Below are positions 43,739 to 51,826 of a stretch of DNA of 64,000 nt, in pieces. The first letter of the stretch is position 1; each line of letters begins with the position of its first letter. The notes under the pieces are model-generated. The model did not search any database, was not told the origin of the DNA, and was given only the letters and a program-made list of their open reading frames with translations. Both the position numbers and the translations under genes were made by a program. The stretch comes from a virus, in the IMG/VR virus record IMGVR_UViG_3300031963_000027, positions 1 to 64,000 of that record; one strand, written 5' to 3'.

Positions 43739-43948
43739 ATGATTGATACTATTGCTTCAAGTGAAGAATATGGATACATATATAAAAGAATTAGAATTAC
43801 AAATATAAGCTCTTTACCTCTTACTATATCTTTTAAATATAATATAGAAGTTGAAAAGAAAAAGGTTAAAAACTTATTAGCCAATAGACATGAATACAAA
43901 GCAAGTAGGACTGATTTAGATATATATGGAAACCAAATATTTCATTGA
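43739..43948 (+). CDS. Unknown 69-residue protein
   Basis: The product (MIDTIASSEEYGYIYKRIRI) is basic at its end. It starts just after the inverted repeat and overlaps the next gene by 23 bases. No family recognised. Confidence 0.5.
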   Translation: MIDTIASSEEYGYIYKRIRITNISSLPLTISFKYNIEVEKKKVKNLLANRHEYKASRTDLDIYGNQIFH

Positions 43949-44612
43949 TGACTTAGAAAAGTATAAAGAATGGCAAGAGGGTAAAGCTTCTGTATTTGAA
44001 GAGATAGAAAAAGAACTTGAAAATGAGGCTTTATCTCCATGTGGTAAATATAAATTAACTATTTATAAATATGTTACTGGGCCTAATACTTGGACTTATA
44101 CAGAAGGTATTGTAACTAGACTTAGTGATAATAAAGAGATAGTATCAGTTAAAAGAAACTACTCCTCTTTTTATCATTTCTTCTTTGATAAGTATCTTAT
44201 TGCTGGTGAGGATTATCAGGGTTATACTGTTGTTAATTTAGAGACAGAAACATCTAATGTTTACTTTCCAGAAGCTGCTTTTAAAGGACATGGTTTTTGT
44301 TGGGCGGCTATCTATGGAGTTGTTAATAACAAACTAATAGTAGAAGGTTGTTATTGGGGTGGCCCCTATGAAGTTGTTATTTATGACTTTAGTAATCCAG
44401 AAGTGTTACCTCTAACAGAACTAAATAGATTTGATGTTGATGGTTATGTTAGAGTAGAAGGTGATACAATAATCATTGAACAAGAATTAGAATATAGAAA
44501 GTCTGATGGTAAATTCTATAATGATTTATCAGATGATGAACAAAAGACATTAGATAATAACTTTCCTAAACTAAGTGCCTATAAAATAGTTCCATTAAGT
44601 ATAAAGATATAA
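43926..44612 (+). CDS. Unknown 228-residue protein
   Basis: The protein is acidic and beta-rich with several WxY and GxY turns (FCWAAIYGVVNNKLIVEG, CYWGGPYEVVIYDFSNP), which suggests a beta-propeller-like or sandwich fold. No catalytic motif is visible. It is followed by tRNA-Tyr. Confidence 0.55.
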   Translation: METKYFIDDLEKYKEWQEGKASVFEEIEKELENEALSPCGKYKLTIYKYVTGPNTWTYTEGIVTRLSDNKEIVSVKRNYSSFYHFFFDKYLIAGEDYQGYTVVNLETETSNVYFPEAAFKGHGFCWAAIYGVVNNKLIVEGCYWGGPYEVVIYDFSNPEVLPLTELNRFDVDGYVRVEGDTIIIEQELEYRKSDGKFYNDLSDDEQKTLDNNFPKLSAYKIVPLSIKI

Positions 44613-44620
44613 TATAATAA

Positions 44621-44704
44621 GGGTGAGTATCCAAGTGGCTAAAGGGCGCTAACTGTAAAATCAGTTGATTTTTATCTTCATAGGTTTGACTCCTATCTTG
44701 CCCA
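44621..44704 (+). tRNA. tRNA-Tyr (GTA)
   Basis: Class II tRNA with acceptor GGGTGAG/CTTGCCC, T-arm ATAGG-TTTGACT-CCTAT and a long variable arm. The anticodon loop CTGTAAAA has one extra A and the stem has an A:C mismatch. Bacterial tRNA-Tyr is the class II member with this loop. Confidence 0.8.
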
Positions 44705-44734
44705 TTTTTAAGTCTGTTTAATATTAAGTATAAT

Positions 44735-44797
44735 GCCCTAGTAGCATAGTGGTCAAATGCGCCTACCTTGTAAGTAGGAGATATCTGATCTAGGGCT
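44735..44797 (+). tRNA. tRNA-Thr (TGT) with shortened T-arm
   Basis: Acceptor GCCCTAG/CTAGGGC and anticodon arm CCTAC-CTTGTAA-GTAGG are perfect. Only about 16 bases lie between anticodon stem and acceptor, so the normal T-arm (TTCRA loop) is missing. Total length is 62. It resembles armless mitochondrial tRNAs or a deletion product. Confidence 0.7.
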
Positions 44798-44829
44798 TTT
44801 TTATTTAAATAAATAAGAATAAATTTAAT

Positions 44830-45144
44830 ATGATTGTAAAGACATTTGAACAAGAATTAAAAGATCTTCTTGCTAGATATATAGCTAGAATAGTATTTGA
44901 ATATGATGTTAATTATAAGTATCACAATGTTAAAGTGATTAATGATAATGAAGAAGTATTATTTGAATCTGAGAACTCAAAAGAAAGAATTACTATATTT
45001 AATGATATTGATATAAAAGATTATACAGACAAAGAAAAAGAAGTTATATTAAAAGACTTTAGTAATAAGCTATTATCTAATATAAAGGATATTCCACCTG
45101 AATTTGCTAAAATACTTTATGATAACTTTTGGGAATTAATATGA
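44830..45144 (+). CDS. Unknown 104-residue protein
   Basis: The product is helical at both ends with a charged centre (YTDKEKEVILKDFSNKLL). It overlaps the next gene by ATGA. Function unknown. Confidence 0.5.
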   Translation: MIVKTFEQELKDLLARYIARIVFEYDVNYKYHNVKVINDNEEVLFESENSKERITIFNDIDIKDYTDKEKEVILKDFSNKLLSNIKDIPPEFAKILYDNFWELI

Positions 45145-45620
45145 CAACATTTACACTTATAGCCTATAGACCTAATCATAATTCTTGGGATGAATATAAT
45201 GATTCTTCTAATTCTGATTTACAAATAAATATATCTGAATCATTAGATGAAATTGTTAAGCATATTGTTAATTATGAATTTAGTACTGAATGTAGAAAAT
45301 ATAATTATAGATATGATGATTGGGAATTAACTTTACTTATAGATGGTAAAGAAGAATATTGGGATGAAGAAGATGAGACTAATATTCAACATATGGCTCT
45401 TAGAGAAATATGTAATGATAAAGTTGCAGAAGGGATTGCTGCTACAAAACAACAAATAATAGAAAACAAAAGAAAGGCCGAAGAACAAAGAATTATAAAT
45501 GAACAGAGAAGAGCTGAAGAACAGAGGCTTTTACAAATTCAAATACAAGAAGAGAATAAAAGAAAAGAGTATGAGCTGTTTTTAAAGCTAAAAGAGAAAT
45601 ATAAAGATGTTAATTCCTAA
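45141..45620 (+). CDS. Unknown 159-residue protein with coiled-coil tail
   Basis: The start is ATG 45141, overlapping the previous stop. The first 100 residues have Trp- and Tyr-rich sequence (LIAYRPNHNSWDEYNDSS). The second part is a Glu/Arg/Gln-rich coiled coil (KAEEQRIINEQRRAEEQ). Role unknown; such tails often mediate oligomerisation. Confidence 0.55.
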   Translation: MTTFTLIAYRPNHNSWDEYNDSSNSDLQINISESLDEIVKHIVNYEFSTECRKYNYRYDDWELTLLIDGKEEYWDEEDETNIQHMALREICNDKVAEGIAATKQQIIENKRKAEEQRIINEQRRAEEQRLLQIQIQEENKRKEYELFLKLKEKYKDVNS

Positions 45621-45834
45621 TGAAACTATAAGAAGATATATTAATATTAATAAAGGCGTTGTTAATGCTAAAAGAGATAGAGTTTATATATTTATAAATG
45701 GTGTGCCAATTGGCACAGTTATAAATCATTCAATTGAAGAAGTATTTGAGCCTATATATAATACTAAGTTAGTCTGGAAGGTTAAAGTTGAAAAGTGGGC
45801 AAATGATGCAACTTTAAGAATTACATTAAAATAA
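45607..45834 (+). CDS. Unknown 75-residue protein
   Basis: The product (RRYININKGVVNAKRDRVYI, then TKLVWKVKVEKW) is basic and beta-rich. It overlaps the preceding gene by 14 bases. Function unknown. Confidence 0.5.
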   Translation: MLIPNETIRRYININKGVVNAKRDRVYIFINGVPIGTVINHSIEEVFEPIYNTKLVWKVKVEKWANDATLRITLK

Positions 45835-45880
45835 TTAATTGACTTAGTTTATTATATATGCTATAAGTAATATAATATTT

Positions 45881-45951
45881 GCGGGTGTAATTTAATGGTA
45901 AAATTATGGACTTCCACTCCATTTTTGCAAGTTCAAGTCTTGTCATCCGCT
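45881..45951 (+). tRNA. tRNA-Gly (TCC)
   Basis: Acceptor GCGGGTG/CATCCGC, anticodon arm ATGGA-CTTCCAC-TCCAT and T-arm GCAAG-TTCAAGT-CTTGT give a good cloverleaf. It reads GGA/GGG. Confidence 0.88.
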
Positions 45952-45953
45952 TA

Positions 45954-46044
45954 GGAGTTATGTACTCATGTATCTTGTAACTCAGTGGGTAGAGGAAATT
46001 GTGTCAATAGTTCAAGTCTCTTCATTATACATATACATAACTCC
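45954..46044 (+). tRNA. tRNA-like element lacking anticodon arm
   Basis: An outer 11-bp stem GGAGTTATGTA/TACATAACTCC encloses a canonical D-arm (TAACTCAGTGGGTAGAG) and a T-arm-like AATAG-TTCAAGT-CTCTT. Only about 10 bases lie between D-arm and T-arm, so there is no anticodon stem-loop. It cannot work as a normal tRNA. Confidence 0.45.
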
Positions 46045-46077
46045 ATAATTATATTATTTAGAAATAAGTAATATAAT

Positions 46078-46162
46078 GGAAGGCTGACCGAGTGGACTAT
46101 GGTGCTTGTCTTGAAAACAAGTAAAGGTAAAACTTTCTAGGGTTCAAATCCCTAGCCTTCCT
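46078..46162 (+). tRNA. tRNA-Ser (TGA)
   Basis: Class II tRNA: acceptor GGAAGGC/GCCTTCC, anticodon arm CTTGT-CTTGAAA-ACAAG, long variable arm and T-arm CTAGGG/CCCTAG around TTCAAAT. It reads UCA and UCG. Confidence 0.9.
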
Positions 46163-46173
46163 TTTTTTAAGTT

Positions 46174-46666
46174 GTAGAGATATGGCTGAGTGGCTGAGGT
46201 TCTTAATGTATAATTAAGGTTATATATAATAAAAATCTTAACTCAATGTCTAATAGAAAAACCTAATACTGTTTGCAGTATGTGTAATACTGCAATTTAC
46301 AGAAGACCATCATCCTTAATTAATTCAGAAGGTAAAGCTTATTGTAGCAGAGAATGTTATGGTAAATCTTGTCAAAAAGATAGTATTTTGTATTGTATGT
46401 AATAAAGAAATGCTTTCTAGTAAACATTCAAAAACTTGTTCTAAAGAATGTTTTAATATATCTCTTGCAGATCCCAATAGAAAGTTTTGCAAAGGAAGAA
46501 AGCCATATGCTTCAAATAAATATGGAAGTCGTTCTTTTAAGTATGCTTTTGTCATATTATTTGAACCATTGCTTTATATTATATTATAAATAGGTTCAAT
46601 TATAAAACTTTAAACCTCTAAGTTTTATAGTTTTTGGTTATCACTAGTTCAAATCTAGTTAGAGGT
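46174..46666 (+). tRNA. Leu-type tRNA gene interrupted by HNH remnant, degenerate
   Basis: The 5' part (ATATGGCTGAGTGGCTGAGG) has a Ser/Leu-type D-arm. The 3' part has T-arm ACTAG-TTCAAAT-CTAGT and acceptor strand TAGAGGT. About 400 bases with an HNH remnant lie between. GAGGTT before a CTTAATG loop (anticodon TAA, Leu) can pair with AACCTC at 46613-46618. The acceptor strands do not match, while TAGAGGT pairs with ACCTCTA 46614-46620. Probably a decayed or chimeric tRNA. Confidence 0.4.
46246..46589 (+). pseudogene. HNH endonuclease remnant with frameshifts
   Basis: Joining three frames gives zinc-ribbon sequence typical of phage HNH proteins: PNTVCSMCNTAIYRRPSSL, YCSRECYGKSC, CIVCNKEMLSSKHSKTCS, then RKFCKGRKPYASNKYGSRS. 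Each join is +1 at an A-run (AGAAAAAC, CAAAAAG). The catalytic HNH part is missing. It lies inside the Leu-type tRNA element. Confidence 0.65.
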
Positions 46667-46701
46667 ACTCATTACATATATAACTTTATACAATAATTAA
46701 G

Positions 46702-47133
46702 ATGAACAAATTTAATGCTACACTTGATGCCACACAATTTGAAGATGGATATTCTAGAATAAAAAATAGTTATAGAACTGCTATTTTTCCTTCTGAACCT
46801 GCTAAACCAAATCTAGAAGATCTAGAGTCAGTTAAATCTTGGGTCCTAGAACAAACAAATTATCTAGAAGATTTAAAGCTTGCAAGAACTACTCAGTCTC
46901 TTTATGATAATTATAACAGTGCACTTGATGATGAACTAGATTTGTTAAAAGAACAGTTTATAGCCATTAATATGTATAATATTAGTAAAGAAACTAAAGC
47001 TGCTATTCTTAATAAAGCCTGGAATGAGAAACATTCAGATGGTGAAAAGGCAGTTATTTTTTATACTAAACATTTACTTGAAGAATTGTTTTTTGATTAT
47101 AGAATTAAGGATTGTAATAACAATGATTGTTGA
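46702..47133 (+). CDS. Unknown 143-residue helical protein
   Basis: The protein is predicted to be almost all helical and ends in CNNNDC. No motif is recognised. It overlaps the next gene by 11 bases. Confidence 0.55.
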   Translation: MNKFNATLDATQFEDGYSRIKNSYRTAIFPSEPAKPNLEDLESVKSWVLEQTNYLEDLKLARTTQSLYDNYNSALDDELDLLKEQFIAINMYNISKETKAAILNKAWNEKHSDGEKAVIFYTKHLLEELFFDYRIKDCNNNDC

Positions 47134-47362
47134 TAAAGAAAGATTGACAGATGCTGAATATGTGGAAAGGTTGAAGTTTGAACTTCAACCTTTTTATTTA
47201 GTTGGTGTGAATTCTAAGAGTGAACTAACAACAGATGAACTATGTTTGTTTGTTAAAAGTTATATTCAAAATGAAAGATTGTGCGTTGATGTTATTAACA
47301 TTAATAAACCTAATAGAGCTATTTATACAACATATATAATTAGGCACTGGTATGAATTATAA
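47123..47362 (+). CDS. Unknown 79-residue protein
   Basis: I start at ATG 47123 (MIVDKERLTDAEYVERL). The product has a helical first half and Tyr-rich end. Function unknown. Confidence 0.5.
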   Translation: MIVDKERLTDAEYVERLKFELQPFYLVGVNSKSELTTDELCLFVKSYIQNERLCVDVININKPNRAIYTTYIIRHWYEL

Positions 47363-47383
47363 GCTATACTCTTTATAGTTTAT

Positions 47384-47575
47384 ATGAATGGTAGTTGTAT
47401 GAGAAATAAAAAGAATTTATTACTTAGACTACAGAAAGAAACAATAAAAGGCTGCCTTAAGAAAACTGTATATTCTAATAGATATACAGCAGAAATAGAG
47501 GCAGCTAAATTTAATAAGAGAACTTATAAGTGTTCTTATTGTAGCCTATTTCATTTAACTAGTCAGTTAGAATAA
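47384..47575 (+). CDS. Small zinc-finger-like protein
   Basis: The 63-residue basic protein ends with YKCSYCSLFHLTSQ, a CxxC...H arrangement found in small phage zinc proteins, usually with basic helices before it (KNLLLRLQKETIKG). Likely nucleic-acid binding. Its DNA target is unknown. Confidence 0.55.
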   Translation: MNGSCMRNKKNLLLRLQKETIKGCLKKTVYSNRYTAEIEAAKFNKRTYKCSYCSLFHLTSQLE

Positions 47576-47581
47576 TATACA

Positions 47582-47884
47582 ATGACAAAGAAATTTAGTA
47601 AGACAATAGCGAATGATATAGCTTGTACTTCTGTAGACTATGTGTTAGAAAGTATATTAAATCATGATACAGATAACAGACAGTATTCTTTAGAAACAAC
47701 TGCTGATAGTTTTACAGATAACTTTATGGAAGACTTGCAAGATTTAGATTTACTTGTAACTGAATATAGAATAAAAATTATATCAGAGTGTTTTGAAAAA
47801 CAACTAGAAAAGATTAGAAATAAAGTTAAATGTATTCAGAAGAATAATTTTAAAAGATATGCAATTAAAAAAGAAATACAATGA
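47582..47884 (+). CDS. Unknown 100-residue protein
   Basis: The helical product (SLETTADSFTDNFMEDLQDL, basic end) has no recognised motif. It overlaps the next gene by ATGA. Confidence 0.5.
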   Translation: MTKKFSKTIANDIACTSVDYVLESILNHDTDNRQYSLETTADSFTDNFMEDLQDLDLLVTEYRIKIISECFEKQLEKIRNKVKCIQKNNFKRYAIKKEIQ

Positions 47885-48318
47885 GTTTACATATACTTAT
47901 TAAAGGCAATGTATATGATTATGAAGAGATAGAAAGCAGTTATGATACTTTATTAAATATCAGTAATGATTGTTCTGCACAAGCTCAAGTTGATCATGCT
48001 AGATAATATTGAAGATATAAAGATAAAGAGCAGAAAATTGCAGTCTTAACTAATAGTGATTTCTTTAAGAAAGAAATTAATAATCTTATTATGTTGTCTA
48101 AGTTATCTTTACATAATAGATTAAAAGTTTGTCAAGAATATAAAGTCTATAAAGGCCTTTCTTTTTCTTCAAGAGATGATAGTAAGATTACTTGTTATGA
48201 CTTAGAGCATAAAGAGGACTGTGTATTAGAAGAATTTGGCTCTGTTGTTAAGAGTTTTGATGATGTAATTGACTTTCAAAATAAACTATATGATTACATA
48301 ATGTGGAGTTTAGATTAA
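47881..48318 (+). CDS. Unknown protein with in-frame TAA and TGA, paralogue of 49584 gene
   Basis: The frame from ATG 47881 runs to TAA 48316-48318, broken only by TAA 48004-48006 and TGA 48010-48012. It aligns throughout with the 49584 gene: ILIKGNVYDY and NDCSAQ near the start, YKDKE in the middle, DVIDFQNKLYDYIM at the end. At the two stops the paralogue has CAA (Gln) and TGG (Trp). Function is unknown. Confidence 0.65.
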
Positions 48319-48827
48319 TGACTTTAGTAAATAAGTGTAAAGCTAAAGAGTATGTTAAATGGATATTAGATGCAATTGAATGTGAAGATCAAACTAACAA
48401 AAACTTGTTTGGAATTAATACTTGTTTTTACTTAAATATGCCATTTGAACATCTTCAAAAATTAACAGAGGAATGTCCTATTGAAATAAAGGAAGAAGTT
48501 CAACAGGAGTTTTATGAATGTATTAAGCCCTATAAAAAACTATTTGATTATCCTACTGTACAAGGATTTAGTGATTGGCTAACTCAGTTAGCCAATTCTT
48601 ATATATGTATAGTATTAAGTGATATTGTAGATTTAGGTGATTCTAGAGACTATCCTAAAGGTTTATACACTACTTCTGAATACTTTGAAGATTTGTTTAA
48701 AGAGCATATTATATTTTATAAAAGTATTACAATAAATGATTTTCCCAAAGTTGCTGAAATATTTGATAATGGTATGTTAGAACTAAGAAATAAAATTAAG
48801 GAGCAAAGAGAGTTAGATAATATTTAA
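48318..48827 (+). CDS. Unknown 169-residue protein
   Basis: The ATG at 48318 overlaps the previous stop. The product is Leu/Glu-rich and helical, with C...W.LDAIE near the start. No family recognised. Confidence 0.5.
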   Translation: MTLVNKCKAKEYVKWILDAIECEDQTNKNLFGINTCFYLNMPFEHLQKLTEECPIEIKEEVQQEFYECIKPYKKLFDYPTVQGFSDWLTQLANSYICIVLSDIVDLGDSRDYPKGLYTTSEYFEDLFKEHIIFYKSITINDFPKVAEIFDNGMLELRNKIKEQRELDNI

Positions 48828-48828
48828 T

Positions 48829-49326
48829 ATGGCACAAACAACAGTTAAAAATTTAGAACAACAAGTTATTACATTAACTCAAACAGTTGATGAGTTGGTT
48901 CAATCTATTACTACTTTTAATAACACTGGTAATAGAAAATTAGATGAGGCGCTTAAAGTTAAAACTAGTACATTTGACATTGAACAAGCTATTAAAGATA
49001 AGATTTTAGTAGCTGTTAAAGACTCAATTACTAATATATTTACATTTAGTGAAAGAGATAATATTATTCCTTTTATAACTAAAGCTTTTCAAGCTAACAA
49101 AGAATTAATTAATAGTACTATTAATACTGGCATTACGGAGGCTTTTAAAGAGTTAGAAGTTGAACAATTAGTCAAAGAACAAGTTAAAAGTAAGGTGGCT
49201 AAATCTTTACTATCAGGTGTTGATAGTTTAGTTGATAGTAGTTTAAATGAGTTAAGAAAGGATGTTAGATTTAACTCCCAACTTGTTTTAGCAATTGATA
49301 AGTTTATTAAAGAGTATAACAAATAA
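48829..49326 (+). CDS. Unknown 165-residue coiled-coil protein
   Basis: The N-terminus has a heptad pattern (VKNLEQQVITLTQTVDEL), followed by helical repeats with many Val and Lys (VEQLVKEQVKSKVAKSLL). It may form a bundle or fibre. Function unknown. Confidence 0.55.
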   Translation: MAQTTVKNLEQQVITLTQTVDELVQSITTFNNTGNRKLDEALKVKTSTFDIEQAIKDKILVAVKDSITNIFTFSERDNIIPFITKAFQANKELINSTINTGITEAFKELEVEQLVKEQVKSKVAKSLLSGVDSLVDSSLNELRKDVRFNSQLVLAIDKFIKEYNK

Positions 49327-49327
49327 T

Positions 49328-49582
49328 ATGCCTAAAGAGATTTGGGATTATGGTTTAAATACTCATAATGAAGCTCTAATTATAGAAAAAGCAAAGTCTA
49401 AAAAAGATGGAGTTTATACTTTTAGAGGCGTTGGTTACAGAGTTAGAAATAATAAAGTAACTCATCTATCTACAAATGGCTCTATCTTAGAAAGATGTTA
49501 TGGTTTTAATGTTGTTATTGGCAAATATAAAGGCTTTAACAGTGAAGGGGTAAAGATGTTAAAAACAATTAAGGATGAATAA
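49328..49582 (+). CDS. Unknown 84-residue protein
   Basis: I start at ATG 49328 (MPKEIWDYGLNTHNEALI). The product has a compact beta-rich centre (YTFRGVGYRVRNNKVTHL). It may bind nucleic acid. Function unknown. Confidence 0.5.
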   Translation: MPKEIWDYGLNTHNEALIIEKAKSKKDGVYTFRGVGYRVRNNKVTHLSTNGSILERCYGFNVVIGKYKGFNSEGVKMLKTIKDE

Positions 49583-49583
49583 T

Positions 49584-50018
49584 ATGTCTCTACATCTATT
49601 TCTAAAGGGTAATGTTTATGATTATAAAAACATTGAAGACACTCATGATAGTATTTTAAAGTTAAGTAATGACTGTTCTGCACAGACTTAAGTTAATATT
49701 GCTAGACAATATTGGTTATACAAAGATAAAGAAGTTAGAGTAGCTGTTGTAACTAATAGTGATTACTTTTTAAAGGAAATTAATACTTTAATCATGTTAT
49801 ATCATCTATCAGATAAGGATAGATTAAAAATTATTAATTTATATCTTAATGAGTATAGTTCATCTTTGTTTGAGCATAATACTTTAAATATAACAGCATT
49901 TGATTTAGAGTTAAATGAGACTTGTGATTTAGATGAATTAGGCTTTGAATATAAAAGTTTAGATAAAGTTATAGACTTTCAGAATCAGGTTCAAGAAGCT
50001 ATTATGAGGAGAGATTAA
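49584..50018 (+). CDS. Unknown protein with in-frame TAA, paralogue of 47881 gene
   Basis: The frame from ATG 49584 runs to TAA 50016-50018, interrupted by one TAA at 49689-49691. That TAA aligns with CAA (Gln) of the 47881 copy. Shared segments include LFLKGNVYDYKNIE, SNDCSAQ and VIDFQNQVQEAIM. With TAA read as Gln the product has about 144 residues. Confidence 0.65.
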
Positions 50019-50019
50019 T

Positions 50020-50132
50020 ATGCCATTAACATTAAAAGATCTGACTCAAATTATCAGATATGAATGTAATATAATTCAACTCCTTTAAAAGATGTTGATC
50101 TTTCATTTGAAACTATTGAGCCAAATAAATAA
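50020..50132 (+). pseudogene. Small broken reading frame
   Basis: A start (MPLTLKDLTQIIRYECN) runs into TAA, while another frame continues as STPLKDVDLSFETIEPNK to a stop at 50130-50132. Joining them needs one missing base. Probably decayed, or a sequence indel. Confidence 0.35.
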
Positions 50133-50133
50133 T

Positions 50134-50379
50134 ATGAATAATGTAATAACAATTGGATTTGCAATTAAAGAATTAACTGAAGACAATTTTGTTAGTGGTC
50201 TTTATGTTTTAGATTCTAATAAATATATTTATTTAACAGTTAAACAATTAGGACAAAAGTTTCTTATCAGACTTCAAGAAGGAAACTTTTATTATTATTA
50301 TGATATTAAAGATAGAAGTCCTTTATATATACTTAAAGATGATAGTTTAATTAAAATACAAGTTAAAGTAAATAATTAA
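50134..50379 (+). CDS. Unknown 81-residue protein
   Basis: The start is ATG 50134; the upstream open frame overlaps the broken gene. The product has alternating strands (KYIYLTVKQLGQKFLIRLQE). Function unknown. It is the last gene before the RNA-rich gap. Confidence 0.5.
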   Translation: MNNVITIGFAIKELTEDNFVSGLYVLDSNKYIYLTVKQLGQKFLIRLQEGNFYYYYDIKDRSPLYILKDDSLIKIQVKVNN

Positions 50380-50399
50380 TTTGCATAAATAAATCAATT

Positions 50400-50880
50400 A
50401 AGTGTGCTATAATTAAAGAATAACAAGGCTCAGAGCTAGTAGTTATACTATTAGAGTTTCCACCCTAAACTAGAAATAGTGATAGTCCCTAAACAAGACA
50501 AGGGCCCAACGGTGACTTAATAACTACCTGACCCCAGCCAGCCCCTTATACCTGCTTCTCTTAGAGAATAATAAATTAAGAACTTTCCCTTTAGTATAGT
50601 AATATACTTTTGTTCTTAGAAATACTAGCTAGTCTAGTTGGCGCTATAAGTGTGATCCTGGATTCTGGGGCCTCTATTGAGGATAACATAGAAAGGATAT
50701 ATCAATTACATATAATAACAACATTAAATTAGAAATAGTTCAATGTTGTTATTTGTAGTTGGTATATCTCTTTCTTAGAATAGACAAGGGATTAATATAA
50801 GTAAAAGCAATTATCATTTCCTCTAGGTGTTAGGGCCTGGGTCAACAGATTTGATAGTTGCTTTTATTTGTATTTAAACT
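50400..50880 (+). ncRNA. Candidate long structured non-coding RNA
   Basis: No protein frame is seen for about 500 bases, and the segment has G+C-rich patches unlike coding DNA here (CTGACCCCAGCCAGCCCC). Several stems are clear: AAGAAC/GTTCTT;AACAACATT/AATGTTGTT with GATATA/TATATC outside; and AGCAATTATCA/TGATAGTTGCT near the 3' end followed by TTTT. It does not show RNase P, 6S, SRP or tmRNA signatures. Function unknown. Confidence 0.6.
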
Positions 50881-50918
50881 TATATAAATTCTATTGTTAT
50901 TCAGAATAAATAAAAATT

Positions 50919-51530
50919 ATGGCTTATATATACTCAGAGATTAAAGATTTGTTAGATGCTAGTGCATCATTTATTAGTGGCTCCTTTCCACATTCTTATA
51001 TTTGTTTTGATGTTACTAGACCATGTAACATTGCAATTAAAGAGTTGTTAGAAAAAAGTGGTTATTGGGAATTTGCACCTTATAGAAGTAAGAAGATAGT
51101 CATGTATCATCAAATAGTGGCATTCTTATTTGTTAGTAAGAAGAAAAAAGATGTGCAACAAGAACTTATAGTGCATCATCTCAGTGGTAACACAAGAGAC
51201 AATCACCCTTCTAATTTGATCTATCTCACAGAAGATGATCATGTGCTTGTTACTAAGTTTCAAAGAAAAGCTTGTACTTTTAAGCTTAGACAGTTTAGTA
51301 GATATAAAGGTCTTAGAACATCTATCAACTCAAAAGGCACCAAGGTTGTTAATTGGGTTAAGTTTATATTAGGTGTCATTGCAAAAACTGTTACTGCTAC
51401 TTTTAACTTTAGTGGTATGAAGTATAAGTATATGTTGGCGGCTTCATTTAGGAAAATTATGAAGTGGGCCTTTAATCTAGTTAATAAGATATTTAATGTT
51501 CAATCAGACTTAGTTAAAGTGGTAGTTTAA
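50919..51530 (+). CDS. HNH-like endonuclease with basic tail
   Basis: The 203-residue protein has an HNH-like core LIVHHLSGNTRDNHPSNLI followed by YLTEDDHVLV, close to phage HNH enzymes that use HH..gn..dN.p.NL..lt...H. The C-terminal 90 residues are basic and helical. No zinc-ribbon cysteines are present. It follows the structured RNA gap. Confidence 0.7.
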   Translation: MAYIYSEIKDLLDASASFISGSFPHSYICFDVTRPCNIAIKELLEKSGYWEFAPYRSKKIVMYHQIVAFLFVSKKKKDVQQELIVHHLSGNTRDNHPSNLIYLTEDDHVLVTKFQRKACTFKLRQFSRYKGLRTSINSKGTKVVNWVKFILGVIAKTVTATFNFSGMKYKYMLAASFRKIMKWAFNLVNKIFNVQSDLVKVVV

Positions 51531-51534
51531 AAAT

Positions 51535-51825
51535 ATGAAAGAATCAATTATAGAATTAGTAAAAGAATGTATTGACTGTGTTGATGTTGCCTCTCTTTTA
51601 AAGGATTTAGAGGTTCATATTCAAAGTAAAAGTACTAATAAGATTAAATTTAATTATTATGATGACTTCTGGGAGTTTGCAGATGAATTAAATGATCTGT
51701 CATTAGAAGATTTAAAAGAATTTGTTAACTTACTGGAAGATGAGTTTGTAGTATATCTATTAACATTACCTCAATCATTTAAGTTTAAATTGTATTCTGA
51801 GTTGATGATGGAACCTGGTACATAA
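51535..51825 (+). CDS. Unknown 96-residue acidic protein
   Basis: The product is acidic and helical (ELNDLSLEDLKEFVNLLEDE). No motif seen. It is 1 base upstream of the kinase gene. Function unknown. Confidence 0.5.
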   Translation: MKESIIELVKECIDCVDVASLLKDLEVHIQSKSTNKIKFNYYDDFWEFADELNDLSLEDLKEFVNLLEDEFVVYLLTLPQSFKFKLYSELMMEPGT

Positions 51826-51826
51826 T

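Noticed and set aside
50400-50880. RNase P, 6S or SRP RNA
   Set aside because: None of the usual core sequences (such as GAGGAAAGTC or ACAGAA for RNase P) are found.
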